NCBI RefSeq assembly: GCF_022201045.2
Contig: NC_068558.1
Location: 2,728,001-2,792,000 of the forward strand
Length of the DNA stretch: 64,000 nucleotides
Direction: 5' to 3'
From: Citrus sinensis
Lineage: Eukaryota; Streptophyta; Magnoliopsida; Sapindales; Rutaceae
Both the position numbers and the translations under genes were made by a program. How positions within the stretch are numbered: the first letter of the stretch is position 1; every line of letters starts with the position of its first letter. Shown one piece after another: positions 1-11,495 of the stretch. The notes under the pieces are model-generated. The model saw only the letters and a program-made list of their open reading frames with translations. It ran no database searches and had not been told where the DNA came from.

Positions 1-570
1 AATGTGGACTATTCCCTTTACATCACAATAGTTAAGTCGGAGCAAATCAAGAGCAACTGTTAGATTAAATTATATTAGATTAGATTAAATTAGCTATTAA
101 AATTGTGATTCGTTGTGGGCAATTATAACATCTAAAAATAAATAAAAAATAGATTTAAGTTTAAAACATTTAATGAATATTAAAATCAAAACAAAATTTT
201 TGGGCTAATAGAATTTACCCGGTTTTTTTAATGTCCTAAATAAAAATTTAAGACTTTAATTAGTTAATTAGGCCTAAAAGTTTAATAATATAAATATTTT
301 GATATTTGTTATTTTTATCAATATTTATAATTTTATTATTTATTTATTAGTAATTTTAAAAAATAAAATTAAAAATTAAAATGGGAAAATTGGTAGGGGA
401 TGGGGATTCCACCTCATCCCCGTCCCCTCCCTAAATAAGAAATTGGATAAAAAGTTTTCCCCATCCCTTCCCCGAATAAGAAATTAGGTATGAAATTATC
501 TCCATACCCTCCCCGAATGGGGAAAATCTCCGAGGGTACCCTTTCCCATGAGGATTTTTACCATCCCTAG
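1..570. mobile_element. Right end of a hAT-like DNA transposon (left end outside window)
   Basis: AT-rich DNA ends in a C/G-rich block (about 390-570) with repeated CATCCCC/TCCCC motifs and two copies of a CCCGAATAAGAAATT-like word. The block closes with TTTTACCATCCCTAG at 556-570. Plant hAT elements commonly end in CAGGGATGGTAAAA or a close variant, which is the reverse complement of this edge. No matching left terminus is visible, so it lies before base 1 or has been lost. No transposase frame is open here. Confidence 0.45.
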
Positions 571-3500
571 TTAAAACAGCTAAAAGTAAATGAAACTTCA
601 ATTAATAGTAAGAAAAAAGGTAGATTTGAGAGAAAGAGAAGAATCATGAATGAATGGACCCAAGAAAGAAGAGGAGGAGAGCAATCGAAAAGTGCTCTCT
701 TCTCATCTTTTTATGGTCGATTTATCATATTAATTTGTTTAATAAGTTTTAATTTTACATGCTGGGATTTGCCAACCTCGATTATCCTTACAAATGTGTT
801 AGATGATACTTGAGGTTTGCCGGGTACATAGACTTCCTTAGATGTTCTTTTTTATGTAAGCTCTTCCTCCTACTTTGATAAAAATAATATTTCACTTAAT
901 AATTTATATATTTAAACATCATTATTTACGTGAAATGCTGAACACAAATTAAAACTACTACTGCTAATAATAATAATAAAGAAGTTGACTTGTTTATGAT
1001 GATCGCAAATTGGGTGGGTTCAAAGTGAAAGTTATTTGTTTAAGAATAATAAGTTTGACTATGACCTTCTTCTTTAAAACCCAACACATTGGCTGCTTTT
1101 TGAAAGATAAGAAATGAATGGTTGATCCATGGCATCTGTCACATGCCTTGCAATAATGTTACGATCTCTTCATCATGGCAGCTCTAAGAAACTGGAAAAG
1201 CCTCTAGCTTCTAGGTAGAATCAGGGTTATAAAATTTAATTAAGCAAATAATCTTGCAACAGTGAGAGGCTACGGATATTGATTCAAGCACGAAATCATC
1301 AAGTTTGGTGAACAAATTGTCATCGTCAGTTCGGGGACCAACAGACAATATAAAAGATAATGTTTTGCAAGTTGTGCTAATGGTATATTATTTGGAAAGG
1401 AGATGACCAAATCCCAAAAGGGGTGCTTGTATTGAATTGACCCCATTAATTTTCGTCATGATGTATGAAAGAGGAAACCCTAATAAGGAAAGAAAGTTTG
1501 TCTTTTGAATATAAATATCGGTAATAGTGTTTTAGTAATTAGGCTTCCGTTCCCATGTAAATGATCTCTGGCCGTCAACGGCCCCCAAAAGCTATTTTAT
1601 ATAATATATTAGAGTAATTAGGTTTCGATAAAGTGTTGTTGTTGAGTTGTATAACGTAAACTTTTAATGAGTTCAATTATAAGTGTGCTTGTGTTACTTA
1701 TTTACACCAATCTTCAAAAGAGAAAATAAAGGAAGTTTTTATTGCATACGAGTGGTGTTTGAAAATATAATATTGTAACTAGCATGTGTATTTTATTTAT
1801 GCTGGAAGTATGTGTTGTACGTACAATGCTCCTAGTTCTTCTTTGAAAACTCTAAATTTTTCACTGTAGATTCTCAGCTTAATTTTCATGTGTTGTACAA
1901 TGTATATATTATAACTTGAAGATCATAAACCATGTAAACGAAAGCATGAACTATTTTTTTCTCAACAGATAATGTGGAGGGATGAATCTACAAAAAAGTA
2001 GTTATATTGTAATGGTTACACTATATTAAAGTGTACGTTGATCTAATTTTTATTTTAAGAGTTTAAAATGCATGTTATAAATACACGTGTGGTAAAAAAT
2101 TTCAAAATAGTTTGTCAATCAACTATCTAATACTTTTAGAATTTTTTTCACTAATTTCAATTCAGCACCGATATTCAGCCCACACTAAGCACCATAATAA
2201 GCATTGAGCGGTGCGTTTTGGGTGCAATATAAAAGTGATTGTTGAACACATGAGACACAATACACGTGCAAATTAAACACACGCATTCTCCGTCACTCTC
2301 CCGCTCATTCACACCAAATCCACATCTTACTCAATCCAGAAAATCTCACCTGCTAATTCTCCCACGCCACTTTCTGTTCTAATTGTGAATTCTCCCTCAC
2401 GGTGCCTCTAACCAAAAATCTCACAAAAAATGAGTATGTTTGAAATAAAAATGTATTTCTAGAACTAACTGGATAATCGGATAAAATACCTTTGTGAAAA
2501 CTAGCAAGAGTTTTCCTCTCAGATTCATTCTGAAGCTGTAGCTCAGTTGTGTTTGTAATGGAAAAGAGAATATGTAAGAGCTTTTGTGGCTGCAAAAACT
2601 TTTAAAATAAAACTTAAAATTTAAAGGGTTACAGATGTGGTATTCATATATTATTGGCCACAATCTTGTTAACTTGATGGGTCTACCGTTCCTTGCATTC
2701 AGAAGAGCCAAACCCTCAGAGTTGTAACATGTATCCACCTCATCCGCTTCAAATTTGAAATGCCAAACTACACTTGTCTGTGCAGCAATTTTTTGAAATT
2801 GTCTTTAATTTCATTCTTATGAACATTTTTTTTTTTTCTCACAATCCAAATTATTAATTTAAAATTTCAATATTTTTTTATTCTTTTTTTCTCACCAGCT
2901 GCGAAGAGACCCACGGCGAGAGAGAGCGAGAGAGAAAGTGAGAGAGAGAGAGAGTAAACGAAGATCAGAGAGAGAAAAGATGGAGAAACAGAGAAAGAGA
3001 TCGTTGACGGAGAGAGTACGAAGCGGTGAGATTTGCGTGAGAGAGGTTGCGCGTGTGTTGTGGTGCTTATGTGTGTGTCATGTGAGATGGGGTGACAGAG
3101 ACATTTTATGGCGCGCCAAAAACGTACCGATCGGTGCTTATTATGGTAATTATTGTGGTATAAGCGTCATTTTTTATTTCAATTATAGCTGCTCCCATAA
3201 GCGAATTTCTGATTCGTTTCCTTTTTACTTGAATCAATATAGAATCCAAGTTCTATTCGAGTAGCTAACGTCAAATTAATACAACACTTGTGCTCTTGTT
3301 TCATCGTCGTAATCAGGTTGAAAGTGAAGGTATGACATAGGCAATGATGAAATCAGACGAAGATAAACGGTAGCATGCATCTTACAGAGGAAAAGGGGAA
3401 AAAAAAAAGGGTTGTTGTCCTTAGCTATAGACTGCGATTAATCGGCATGAAAGTCAAAAACATGAACTAATGATAGAAAATTTGTGATGCCAAATTGCAC

Positions 3501-5263
3501 TAACACATAAGAAAAGTATCCCAATACATCACTCAATATAAAGAGGCTAATTACCAACCAATTTCCTAGAAATTGAAGAAAGTTGATAAATGGTATAAAT
3601 ACATCAGCATCCATGGCACGCGCAATAGTCCAGCAGAGTATCTTAATTTGCCGCCTAAAAGTGTTTATGGGAAGATGAATCAACATGCAACAGGACAGGC
3701 TATTGATATTGCATTACATTAACGGCTTCAAAATTTTCAAGCGCCGCATCATTCTGTGCTCCATCTTGGGGCCTCTGATCAGTGAGTTAAATGTCGAACT
3801 ACCTCTCAAGTCACGATCAAGAAATGGATTCCACGATGTTCAGATAAAGGAAAGCGGACACGAAACAAACAGTACTCGCAGTTGCAAGAAGCCATTGTCG
3901 CGATCGGGGTCCTACAATATTATTCCAATTCCGATATTTTGATGTCTTTAATGAAGATGAGAAATGATAAGTTCAAAGCCATAACGTCGCGTTTGGCAAG
4001 TTTGGAAAGACATGAAATAGAGAAATGAAAAGGACTAATTGGCTGTGGGGAGAAATAGAACAAAAGCCGATTTCACAATCACGTGGGTCTGATTCTGACC
4101 TGAATTATGATTCCACCTATGAACCCTTTCTCTATCTCTTATCATCTGACCAATAGATTCAACCAAAGAGCACAATTGCAATCATCAAAATCGTCTGGAC
4201 ATGGAGGATAGAGCCAAGTGTCGCAGTTAAGCACAGTGCATGTGGACAATGTATTTCGCATTCAGTGTGATATATTATGTATTCCTCTCCAACAGCGTTT
4301 CAACTCTTCTTTCTGAACCACTCGAAACTCTCAAATAAGCAAAACTCATTTCTACTGCAACTTTTTAATTAATTATCGTCGTGTTTGTATTAAAAGAACA
4401 CATTAGAAAAATATCTACCATTATGTAGCTTAAAGATTCATTAAGCTTTTAAATATAGACTCTCCTAAAATGAATCAAAAGTTAGATATTTGTCATAAAA
4501 TGTACACTACCATGTGCCCATTATGACTTGTTTTTAATCGAGGCCAAACTAAAATACTTTAAGTTAATTCACCCTGCCATTAGTAAGAAGGCAATAAAAT
4601 ATATGGACGATGAGTCAATTAAGAAGGTTTGATGCAAAGCATGCTCGATGGAGGGAGCATGGGATCGTCATCCACAACTTATATAACAGAAATAAAGAAA
4701 GATTCATCAAATCAAATGTCTTTTTATATTAATGCTTTGAATTTTTATAACCCCGACAGGTGCCAAGAATTAGGTCATTAAGATATGAACAAATAGAAGT
4801 CCATTGGCCAACCTATGAGTTGAGTCCTGCTTCTCAAATTTGGAGTCCTTCCATTATCCATAAAACAAATCAGTCCTAATCAATGATTTAGCCCTGCATA
4901 TTTCTTAAATCAACTTGGCTATATGTATATATGTTTTATACCAATTTAAAATTTCTGCATAATTATATAATTATAAAGTTGCAGTCCTTCATTCCCAGCA
5001 TGCAGTGGAACACAAAATAACCACGTGATGAGTCAAAATTTCCCAGCTACTAACGAAGGCCCAAACATTGCACTATTTTCCAGGTTAAATTATAGCAGTC
5101 CCATATATGGAATTATCTAATTAATTTAATCCCTGTTCCCTGAAGAGGAGTTCCATCGTGCCATTAATTAGAATAGTGTAAAAATGGGGCCAATCTTTCC
5201 TCCTTGATCACTCTATACCTATTCTAAATTACCCTTTACTCTCAGAGCCAGCTTCTAAATCTC
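571..5263. other. Intergenic region, no supported gene
   Basis: Mostly AT-rich DNA with many stops. A GA-rich purine tract runs about 2915-3000. Short minus-strand open stretches at about 2640-2760 and 3440-3690 have protein-like composition, the second being hydrophobic, but neither has a start, splice context or family I recognise. They may be old gene fragments. The last few hundred bases before 5264 are presumably the promoter of the WD40 gene. Confidence 0.5.
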
Positions 5264-5271
5264 TATATATA
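5264..5271 (+). promoter_or_regulatory. TATA box of the WD40 gene
   Basis: TATATATA lies 85 bases upstream of the chosen ATG, followed by a pyrimidine-rich CTCTC leader. A start site about 30 bases downstream (near 5295) would give a leader of about 55 bases. Confidence 0.55.
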
Positions 5272-5307
5272 TTTTAATTCACTTCCCTTTCATTCACTCT
5301 CACTCAT

Positions 5308-5502
5308 ATGAATGATACTTTGTTCCCGTGTCCACACACTCAATCACCATGCCTTGTCACACAAATTATGATTTCCAAGCACCCTGTAATAGCTTTCAAT
5401 CACAGTCGTCATCAATTAGTTCCCAGCCAAGCCTTCCATCAGTTCCTTCACTCACCTCACACTCACTATCCCACCGGCAGCAACACAATCTTTCAGTCGT
5501 AG
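5308..5502 (+). other. Upstream ORF overlapping the WD40 start
   Basis: An ATG at 5308 opens a 64-codon frame that runs past the WD40 start at 5349 in a different frame and stops at 5502. If transcription begins near 5295, as the TATA box suggests, this ATG lies only a dozen bases from the cap and scanning ribosomes may skip it. The peptide has no recognisable domain. Confidence 0.35.
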
Positions 5503-6569
5503 ACCACCACTGCCTCACCACTCTCAAAGGCCATAACTCTTACGTATCATCACTCGCCCTCGCCGGCAAATTCCTATACACGGGCTCCTCTGACAACGAA
5601 GTTCGCTCATGGGATTGCAACACTTTCAGCTCGGAGCTTGATCAAGAGTTTCTAAGTAACAATAATATTGTAGCCGTAGGCAAGGGGGCGGTCAAGTCCC
5701 TAGTTGTGTTAGCAGACAAGCTGTTTAGTGCTCATCAAGATCACAAAATCCGCGTATGGAAAATCAATAACCAAGAGCCTGATCATCAGAAATATACCCG
5801 TTTAGCCACGTTGCCAACGCTTGGTGACCGTGCTATCAAGCTTCTGATGCCTAAGAACCACGTACAGATCCGCAGGCACAAGACATGCACTTGGGTCCAT
5901 CATGTGGACGCTGTCTCAGCACTCGCCTTGACAAAAGATGAAACACTTCTCTACTCAGTGTCATGGGACAGGACGATCAAGATTTGGCGGACAAGCGACT
6001 TCAAGTGCTTGGAGTCAATAACAAACGCGCATGATGATGCAATAAATGCAGTGGCATTATCCGATGATGGAGATGTTTACACAGGATCAGCTGACAAGAA
6101 AATCAAAGTGTGGAGGAGAAGTCCTGGAAACAAGAAACACTCTTTAGTTGATGTACTGGAGAGACACAACTCTGGGATCAATGCTTTGGCGCTAAGCTGT
6201 GACGGGTCTGTTTTGTATTCAGGGGCGTGTGACAGATCAATAATTGTGTGGGAGAAGGAGGAAGATGACGGCAACATATTGGTGGTCGGTGCCCTCAGGG
6301 GCCATACAAAGTCAATACTGTGTATGGCTGTGGTGTCTGATTTGGTGTGCAGTGGCTCTGCTGATAAAACTATTAGAATTTGGAGAGGAATTGATAGAAA
6401 TTACACTTGTTTGGCTGTTTTGGAAGGGCACAGAGGCCCTGTCAAATGCTTGGCTGCGACAATTGATAATGATCGCTGCGATTCATCCGATACTAGTTAC
6501 CTTGTTTGCAGTGGAAGCTTAGACTGTGACATCAAAGTGTGGCAGATTTCCTTCCCTCTTCTTCGGTGA
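5349..6569 (+). CDS. Seven-bladed WD40 repeat protein, JINGUBANG-like
   Basis: Intronless, 406 aa. The open frame extends upstream to a GTG at 5328, but the first in-frame ATG is 5349 in a good CACCATGCC context, so I start there. A Ser/Gln-rich N-terminus of about 50 residues precedes seven WD40 repeats. The repeats end in WD-type signatures that read in order VRSWD, IRVWK, IKIWR, IKVWR, IIVWE, IRIWR and IKVWQ; GH-type starts such as LKGHNSYV and LRGHTKSI are also clear. Seven repeats close one beta-propeller, a scaffold for protein contacts with no catalysis. The layout (short polar N-terminus, propeller, no C-terminal extension, no intron) matches the plant JINGUBANG-like group; the founding member regulates pollen germination and jasmonate synthesis. 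Family assignment is firm; the specific role is inferred. Confidence 0.9.
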   Translation: MPCHTNYDFQAPCNSFQSQSSSISSQPSLPSVPSLTSHSLSHRQQHNLSVVDHHCLTTLKGHNSYVSSLALAGKFLYTGSSDNEVRSWDCNTFSSELDQEFLSNNNIVAVGKGAVKSLVVLADKLFSAHQDHKIRVWKINNQEPDHQKYTRLATLPTLGDRAIKLLMPKNHVQIRRHKTCTWVHHVDAVSALALTKDETLLYSVSWDRTIKIWRTSDFKCLESITNAHDDAINAVALSDDGDVYTGSADKKIKVWRRSPGNKKHSLVDVLERHNSGINALALSCDGSVLYSGACDRSIIVWEKEEDDGNILVVGALRGHTKSILCMAVVSDLVCSGSADKTIRIWRGIDRNYTCLAVLEGHRGPVKCLAATIDNDRCDSSDTSYLVCSGSLDCDIKVWQISFPLLR

Positions 6570-8813
6570 ACTTTTCTTCTGGCGATATGTACATAATGCA
6601 AGGAGATTTCGTGTTTCTTTTTCTCTACTGTGTAGTCTTTTTTTTTAATTAATTTACATGGTGACTTTTGAAAAAAAAATAGAAAGCTTTATTATTGAAA
6701 TACTGTACCGTGATTTGGGTCTAATTATTTACTTTGTTTTCACTTTTCACCATTGGACATTGCTTTTGTTCAGCAATCGTAATTGTTTCTCCTTGCCTTC
6801 ACCGGAAATTGTTTAAGGTATTAATTTATTCTGATAGTTTGAAAATGATACACAGGCATGGTGGTGGTGTTTTTTTAATTATCGCAGCCAAGTCTTTTAT
6901 TATTATTAATTTTCTTGAGACGTTTAGCTGAACTGCAGGATTCAAAGCGACGGCCGGCGGTTAAAGTCACCAAATTGTACCTGAAAAGGTAGATTAGCGA
7001 TGACTACAATATTGATTCTTCCTTAACTCCATGATAGCTCGCTTTGTATATTTATTTGCTTTTAAATTTTTAATAACTTTAGTAAGTTAGACTCCTAAGA
7101 TTGTACTGTACTGTACTGAGCATTTATCAGAGATCAGACCTGAAAAAGACGAGTTTCCCTTTCTTATCGAGTTTCTTCCAGAAAAGCAGAAGCAAAAAGC
7201 AAAAACTTTGTCAAATGAAAGCACAAATTTTTATCATTAAAACGAACAAATAATTAAATTCATGTGGTAAAAATAAAATTCCCAAAAATGGTAAGAAATA
7301 TTCAATTAGAGTTAAAGTCATGTGGTCAAATTCCCAAAAATGGTGAGAAATATTCAATTAGAGTTGCACTGTACAGACGGTAGGGAAAAATAATCACATG
7401 CTAATATCAGTGGTGTTGTGCACAGCATATCAGACGGGCGTTCAAACTCCAGAGCTTACCAGTACACACGAATATTGAAAGCTGTAAAATATGCTCACAG
7501 TCACAGATATTCTTACAAGTGCCTAATTCCACCAAACTAAGAGAAGATAACTTGATAAAATAAATTATTGCTTACGATTCACCTGAAGGCATTTTCCTCA
7601 AGAAGAATTTGGCGAAACAAATAGAAATTAATGAATTTATATATCAGGCAACTCCCCACCGCTCACCATCTTTTCATCCTGGAAAAAGTCATTGCCTTTT
7701 AAATAATAAGTGGGCCTGAAACAAGATAATGCACTCCCGGAAAAAGAGCATTGACCCCTTGAAACAAATAATGCTCTGCCAGACTACTTTATTTGGGAAA
7801 AGAAAGAAATAAAACCAATCATACAGAAAATGCAATAAAAAAGTGTCCCAAAAAAAAAAAAACAAAATTAAACACTAAATTCAAATGGGTTCTTTCTTTA
7901 ACACAAGTAGTGATTAACAATATGCTGATGCAGAAGTCTCATGTCATGGAGATCTGCCCTAAATATCTTTTGCTTAATCTATTAGGATTATTGACATTTT
8001 GACTCTCTAATCTAATTACAAGTGGATGCAAAGGTAGGTAAAAGTCGTTTTTCTTATGGAACCATTCTTCTAACCTTATTCATTTTTCTCCACCGGAACC
8101 AAAATCCAATCGTCTATATTATGCAAAGGACATTGAATTGACCTGTAAAGACAACTAGGTAACATTCAATAATTACTGCTCTCAAGAATAACAATAACAT
8201 AATCATTTTACGTCAACTCCTAGCATAAGCTACGCACACTTGTCCATACCATGTTAAAAAAAATATTAAAAAAAAGCTTGCTTTAACATTTTCGACCTTT
8301 TATAATTTCCCTTCCAGGCAGCAATATAACATCCCATTTTAATTTAAAGAAATAAAATGCTATGTCTATTTTCTACTTGGCTTTGCTTACCTTCAGGTGT
8401 ATTAGATGAATCTTGCACCTGTTTGGCTCTCAAGGTCAGCTCTATATTCTTTGCATGCACAGATGTCATGTACTGTGGTGACTATGAGCCATGCAAATAT
8501 ACTTATGAGTGCACGTGTATACACTGCTAGAAGTTGACAAGCTAAGCTAACAAATGGTAGTTGATCATATTCCTAACAAGCAAGCGAATTTGACGCAAAT
8601 TTCCAGAAAATTTTATTGAACAGCTCAAACCAATAACTATATATTTTCATAAAAAGGATAGAATACAGCGAGTACAGAAGAATCAAAGATTAAGCTTCTT
8701 TGTAACCACCAATATTCTTAATTGTAGATGGTCAAAATCAGAGTACAGAACAGTGGTGGGGTGCAGGAAGCAGAACAAAATAATACAAATGGTAGAGATG
8801 GTATCCAATTCAG
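6570..8813. other. Intergenic region between convergent WD40 and RsmG genes
   Basis: It holds the 3' flanks of two convergent genes in AT-rich DNA. The only clear structure is a tandem duplication at 7261-7365, listed separately. No coding frame is supported. Confidence 0.5.
7261..7365. repeat. Two-copy tandem duplication, about 55 bp
   Basis: CATGTGGTAAAAATAAAATT begins unit 1 (7261-7318). Unit 2 (7319-7365) starts CATGTGGTCAAATTCCC. Both continue with CCCAAAAATGGT and GAAATATTCAATTAGAG; unit 2 lacks a few bases of the AT tract. Confidence 0.75.
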
Positions 8814-10840
8814 TCATAGTGGCACTTTTGCTGGTGTCCCTGGATCACGGGGATACTTTTTTGGGGTACGGCGACTTTTTAAACAGACAACAGCAGTTCG
8901 TTGACCAAATGGGCTCTGAGATTCCACTATAAACAATTAAACATAAAGGAGTATCAAACATTTGAAAAGTATATGAACAGATTAACAAATGCAAGCTCTG
9001 TCTTATTTTTGAAATTTAAAGTTTAGTCTTAGTTAAAACAGAAAAAAACAATATACCCTAGAGTGGTTTTAGATTGAGGACCAAGCTAACAAGGTGAAAT
9101 AGGGAATATCAATATTATAATGAATGACGACAGTCATCAGTACAGAGCAGGTTCATTGGATGTATATGTATTATCAAATAAACGATAGACGTATAGTCCA
9201 CAACTGAAAGTAAGAAACAAACCCGAGCACAGTTGCAATAAGGAAGCACCCATCAATTGAACTGCTCTTTCTGAATTTTTGACTTCTTCCTGTCAATACA
9301 AATACAAAATGTACAAGTTAGTTCAGGTTGCCATTGGTTGATTTTTTTTTTTCTTTTTTTCCCCGAAAAAAGGAAAGAATGGTCAATGACTCAATTCTTT
9401 GTGTCATTCGAGGCAGTTAAAAGCACAACGCAACTCCTTGCAGCGTTTGTACATTCCTCTTAAGTTATCTTCTTGATAAATAAACTTTTGCTTCATGCAA
9501 CAAGTATACAAAATATGAAAGCAAAAGAATACCTTTTGGATTCACAAAAAATAATGTAATTCAGTTCTCACAGCTGAAGTTATATTTACCTGAGGATCAT
9601 GACCCTTTGCAGCGATAAATAAGCCTCCAACACGAACCAGAGGAAGACAATACTCAGCTGGAAATCAGAAGTAACAATAAACACCAACTTAGTACTGATG
9701 AAATACTTAAAGTTACAGAAGGCATCTTATAAAGATAAAAACATAATTACCTAAAATTCTCATTTCTGCTACTGCTCTGGCAACCGCTACATCATATTGT
9801 TCTCTGAAGGATACATCCTTCCCCAAAGTCTGTCCTCTAACAAGATTCAGAATCTATTTTAGCCACTACAATGTAAACGGAGCCATACATTGAACAATCT
9901 AAAAGATGCAAATCAGGCGCAAAAGGAAAAATAAGAATAACAATACCTCAGCTCTTCCCCTTACAATTTGAACATTTAACAACTGAGTAAGACTAACAGC
10001 ATGCTCCAAGAAAACACATCGCTTGTTCATCGACTCTAGAAGAGTTACTTTCCAATCTATCCACATAAATTAGGCAAATGCTAAGTTACAATAATTGTAA
10101 CATACATTCTTCATGTGAACCACACAAATTGTGGGTCCTATAATTTTGTGTGGTTCACATAAGGGATGTATGTTACAATTATTGTAACTTAGAGGCTCCC
10201 CATAAATTATCATTAAACAAATTTTAGAAACAGACAAAATTAATAAATTTGTAGGAAAACTAATTAAATATACATTTTTTAATGTTGAAGAAGACAACCT
10301 GGACAAGCAATAGCTAAAACCAAACCGGGAAGCCCCGCGCCGGTTCCAACATCAACAAGCTTAAGATTGCTATTGCATGAACTATCGCAATGTGAAGTGT
10401 ACGAGTTTTTTATAGGAGGTATAATTGCAAGTGAATCGTCAATGTGCCTTTCCATTACTTCGTTCACGTCTTTAACAGCCGTTAGATTCATTTTCTGCAA
10501 ATTTTGTTTTCGTTTTTTTAAAAATAAACCCAAATAGAAAAACATAAAAATAAATACAGAAAAGGGATACCCGGTTCCATTGAAGAAGGGCATCGACGTA
10601 GAGATGAATCTGTTCTTGTTGGCGCGTATTTAGGGTTTCAAAGTGAGAAGAGTTAACGATTCTGGTGGTAGTTAGGGTTTTTGCACGGGTTCTGTGAGGA
10701 CAAAACGTGTTTTGGTTCGAAGACGGAAGGTGTTTGATTAAAGTCCTCGCAGAGAATGGTAAGTGAAAGACGATAGGAACAGAAACCCCACAACGCCACG
10801 TCAACATTTTCGCGCGCGCGGTCTCTTGGCTCTTTTTCAT
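8814..10840 (-). CDS. 16S rRNA (guanine-N7) methyltransferase RsmG/GidB, organellar
   Basis: Seven exons on the minus strand: 10840-10571, 10494-10299, 10056-9947, 9829-9751, 9657-9590, 9289-9223 and 8926-8814. All junctions are GT-AG and keep frame (903 bases, 300 aa). Residues 1 to about 60 are basic and Ser/Thr-rich, as in a transit peptide; a second ATG at 10807 is an equally good start. Then come the RsmG hallmarks: LLQWNRKMNLTA at about 84-95, an ERHIDDSL motif, and the SAM-binding motif VDVGTGAGLPGL at about 137-148. Later exons give the WKVTLLES, GRAE and AVARAVAEM stretches. Bacterial RsmG makes m7G527 of 16S rRNA, so the plant protein should act on chloroplast or mitochondrial small-subunit rRNA. 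The C-terminal tail is basic. A MITE lies in the second intron. Confidence 0.9.
10081..10192. mobile_element. Foldback MITE inside intron 2 of the RsmG gene
   Basis: The 112-bp segment starts CTAAGTTACAATAATTGTAA and ends with its complement TTACAATTATTGTAACTTAG. The termini are near-perfect inverted repeats of about 27 bp, and a second inner pair (GTGAACCACACAAATT / AATTTTGTGTGGTTCAC) extends the hairpin almost to the centre. It has no coding capacity. It lies wholly within an intron, so the gene should be unaffected. Confidence 0.8.
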
Positions 10841-11077
10841 AGTAAAGTATAGACGTCTTATTTATATTTTTTATTTGTTCTTATTCTGAAAAAACGATTG
10901 TTATTATGCTAAATTTGATAAATCTTTATTTTTTAAGCGAAAAAGATTTTTCGACTTCACATTCTAGCTAAGAGTAATTGCACGAGCACATTTTACTTTT
11001 GTATCTTCAAAAATAACAAACCGAAATGATAAAATAATGAAATGAAAGCCTCATGGGCTATTGCCCATTGTTAACCT

Positions 11078-11224
11078 GGACTCCATACAGCCCAGGCCAA
11101 GTTCATGGGCTCAGCCATATGCAGTTATGCACATGCCAAGTACTGATAGCCCATGAGCCGTAGCATGGACTCCATTCAGCCCAGGCCTAGTTCATGGCTC
11201 AGCCATATGCAGTTATGTACATGC
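11078..11224. repeat. Direct repeat of about 59 bp, offset 89 bp
   Basis: GGACTCCATACAGCCCAGGC (from 11078) recurs as GGACTCCATTCAGCCCAGGC (from 11167). Both copies continue through TTCATGG and CAGCCATATGCAGTTATG to ACATGC, with only a few mismatches and one deleted base. Confidence 0.8.
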
Positions 11225-11289
11225 GGACCTGCCTAAAGTACTTACAGAAGATTACAGTGTCAAATGGCACCGGCTTCGGAAAATTTAGA

Positions 11290-11495
11290 GGACTCAGTAA
11301 GTTTGGCTGCTATATTAATATGATTTTTTATTTTTATAATGATAAATTTATTATATTTGTAATAATTTTATCAAAATTATTATTTAAATTTTATATTTAT
11401 TACATATTATTAACTCTCTCTTTTTTTCTTAATTATAGGTTTTTTTAACAGCGGCTGCAATTTAAAAGTTACAACGCCTCAATTCTAAACAGAGC
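11290..11495. mobile_element. MITE-like remnant
   Basis: An AT-rich core sits between CAGTAAGTTTGGCTGC on the left and GCGGCTGCAATT to CCTCAATTCTAAACAGAGCC on the right. The right edge matches the termini of the clearer element at 23360-23631 (AATTGAGG next to a GTTTRGA word). The left terminus is degraded. Confidence 0.4.

Noticed and set aside
2525-2560. tRNA-like A box (GTAGCTCAGTTG)
   Set aside because: No B box (GTTCRANNC) at the right spacing and no cloverleaf; chance match.
5328-5348. Seven-codon N-terminal extension of the WD40 protein
   Set aside because: It begins at GTG; the first ATG in frame is 5349 in better context.
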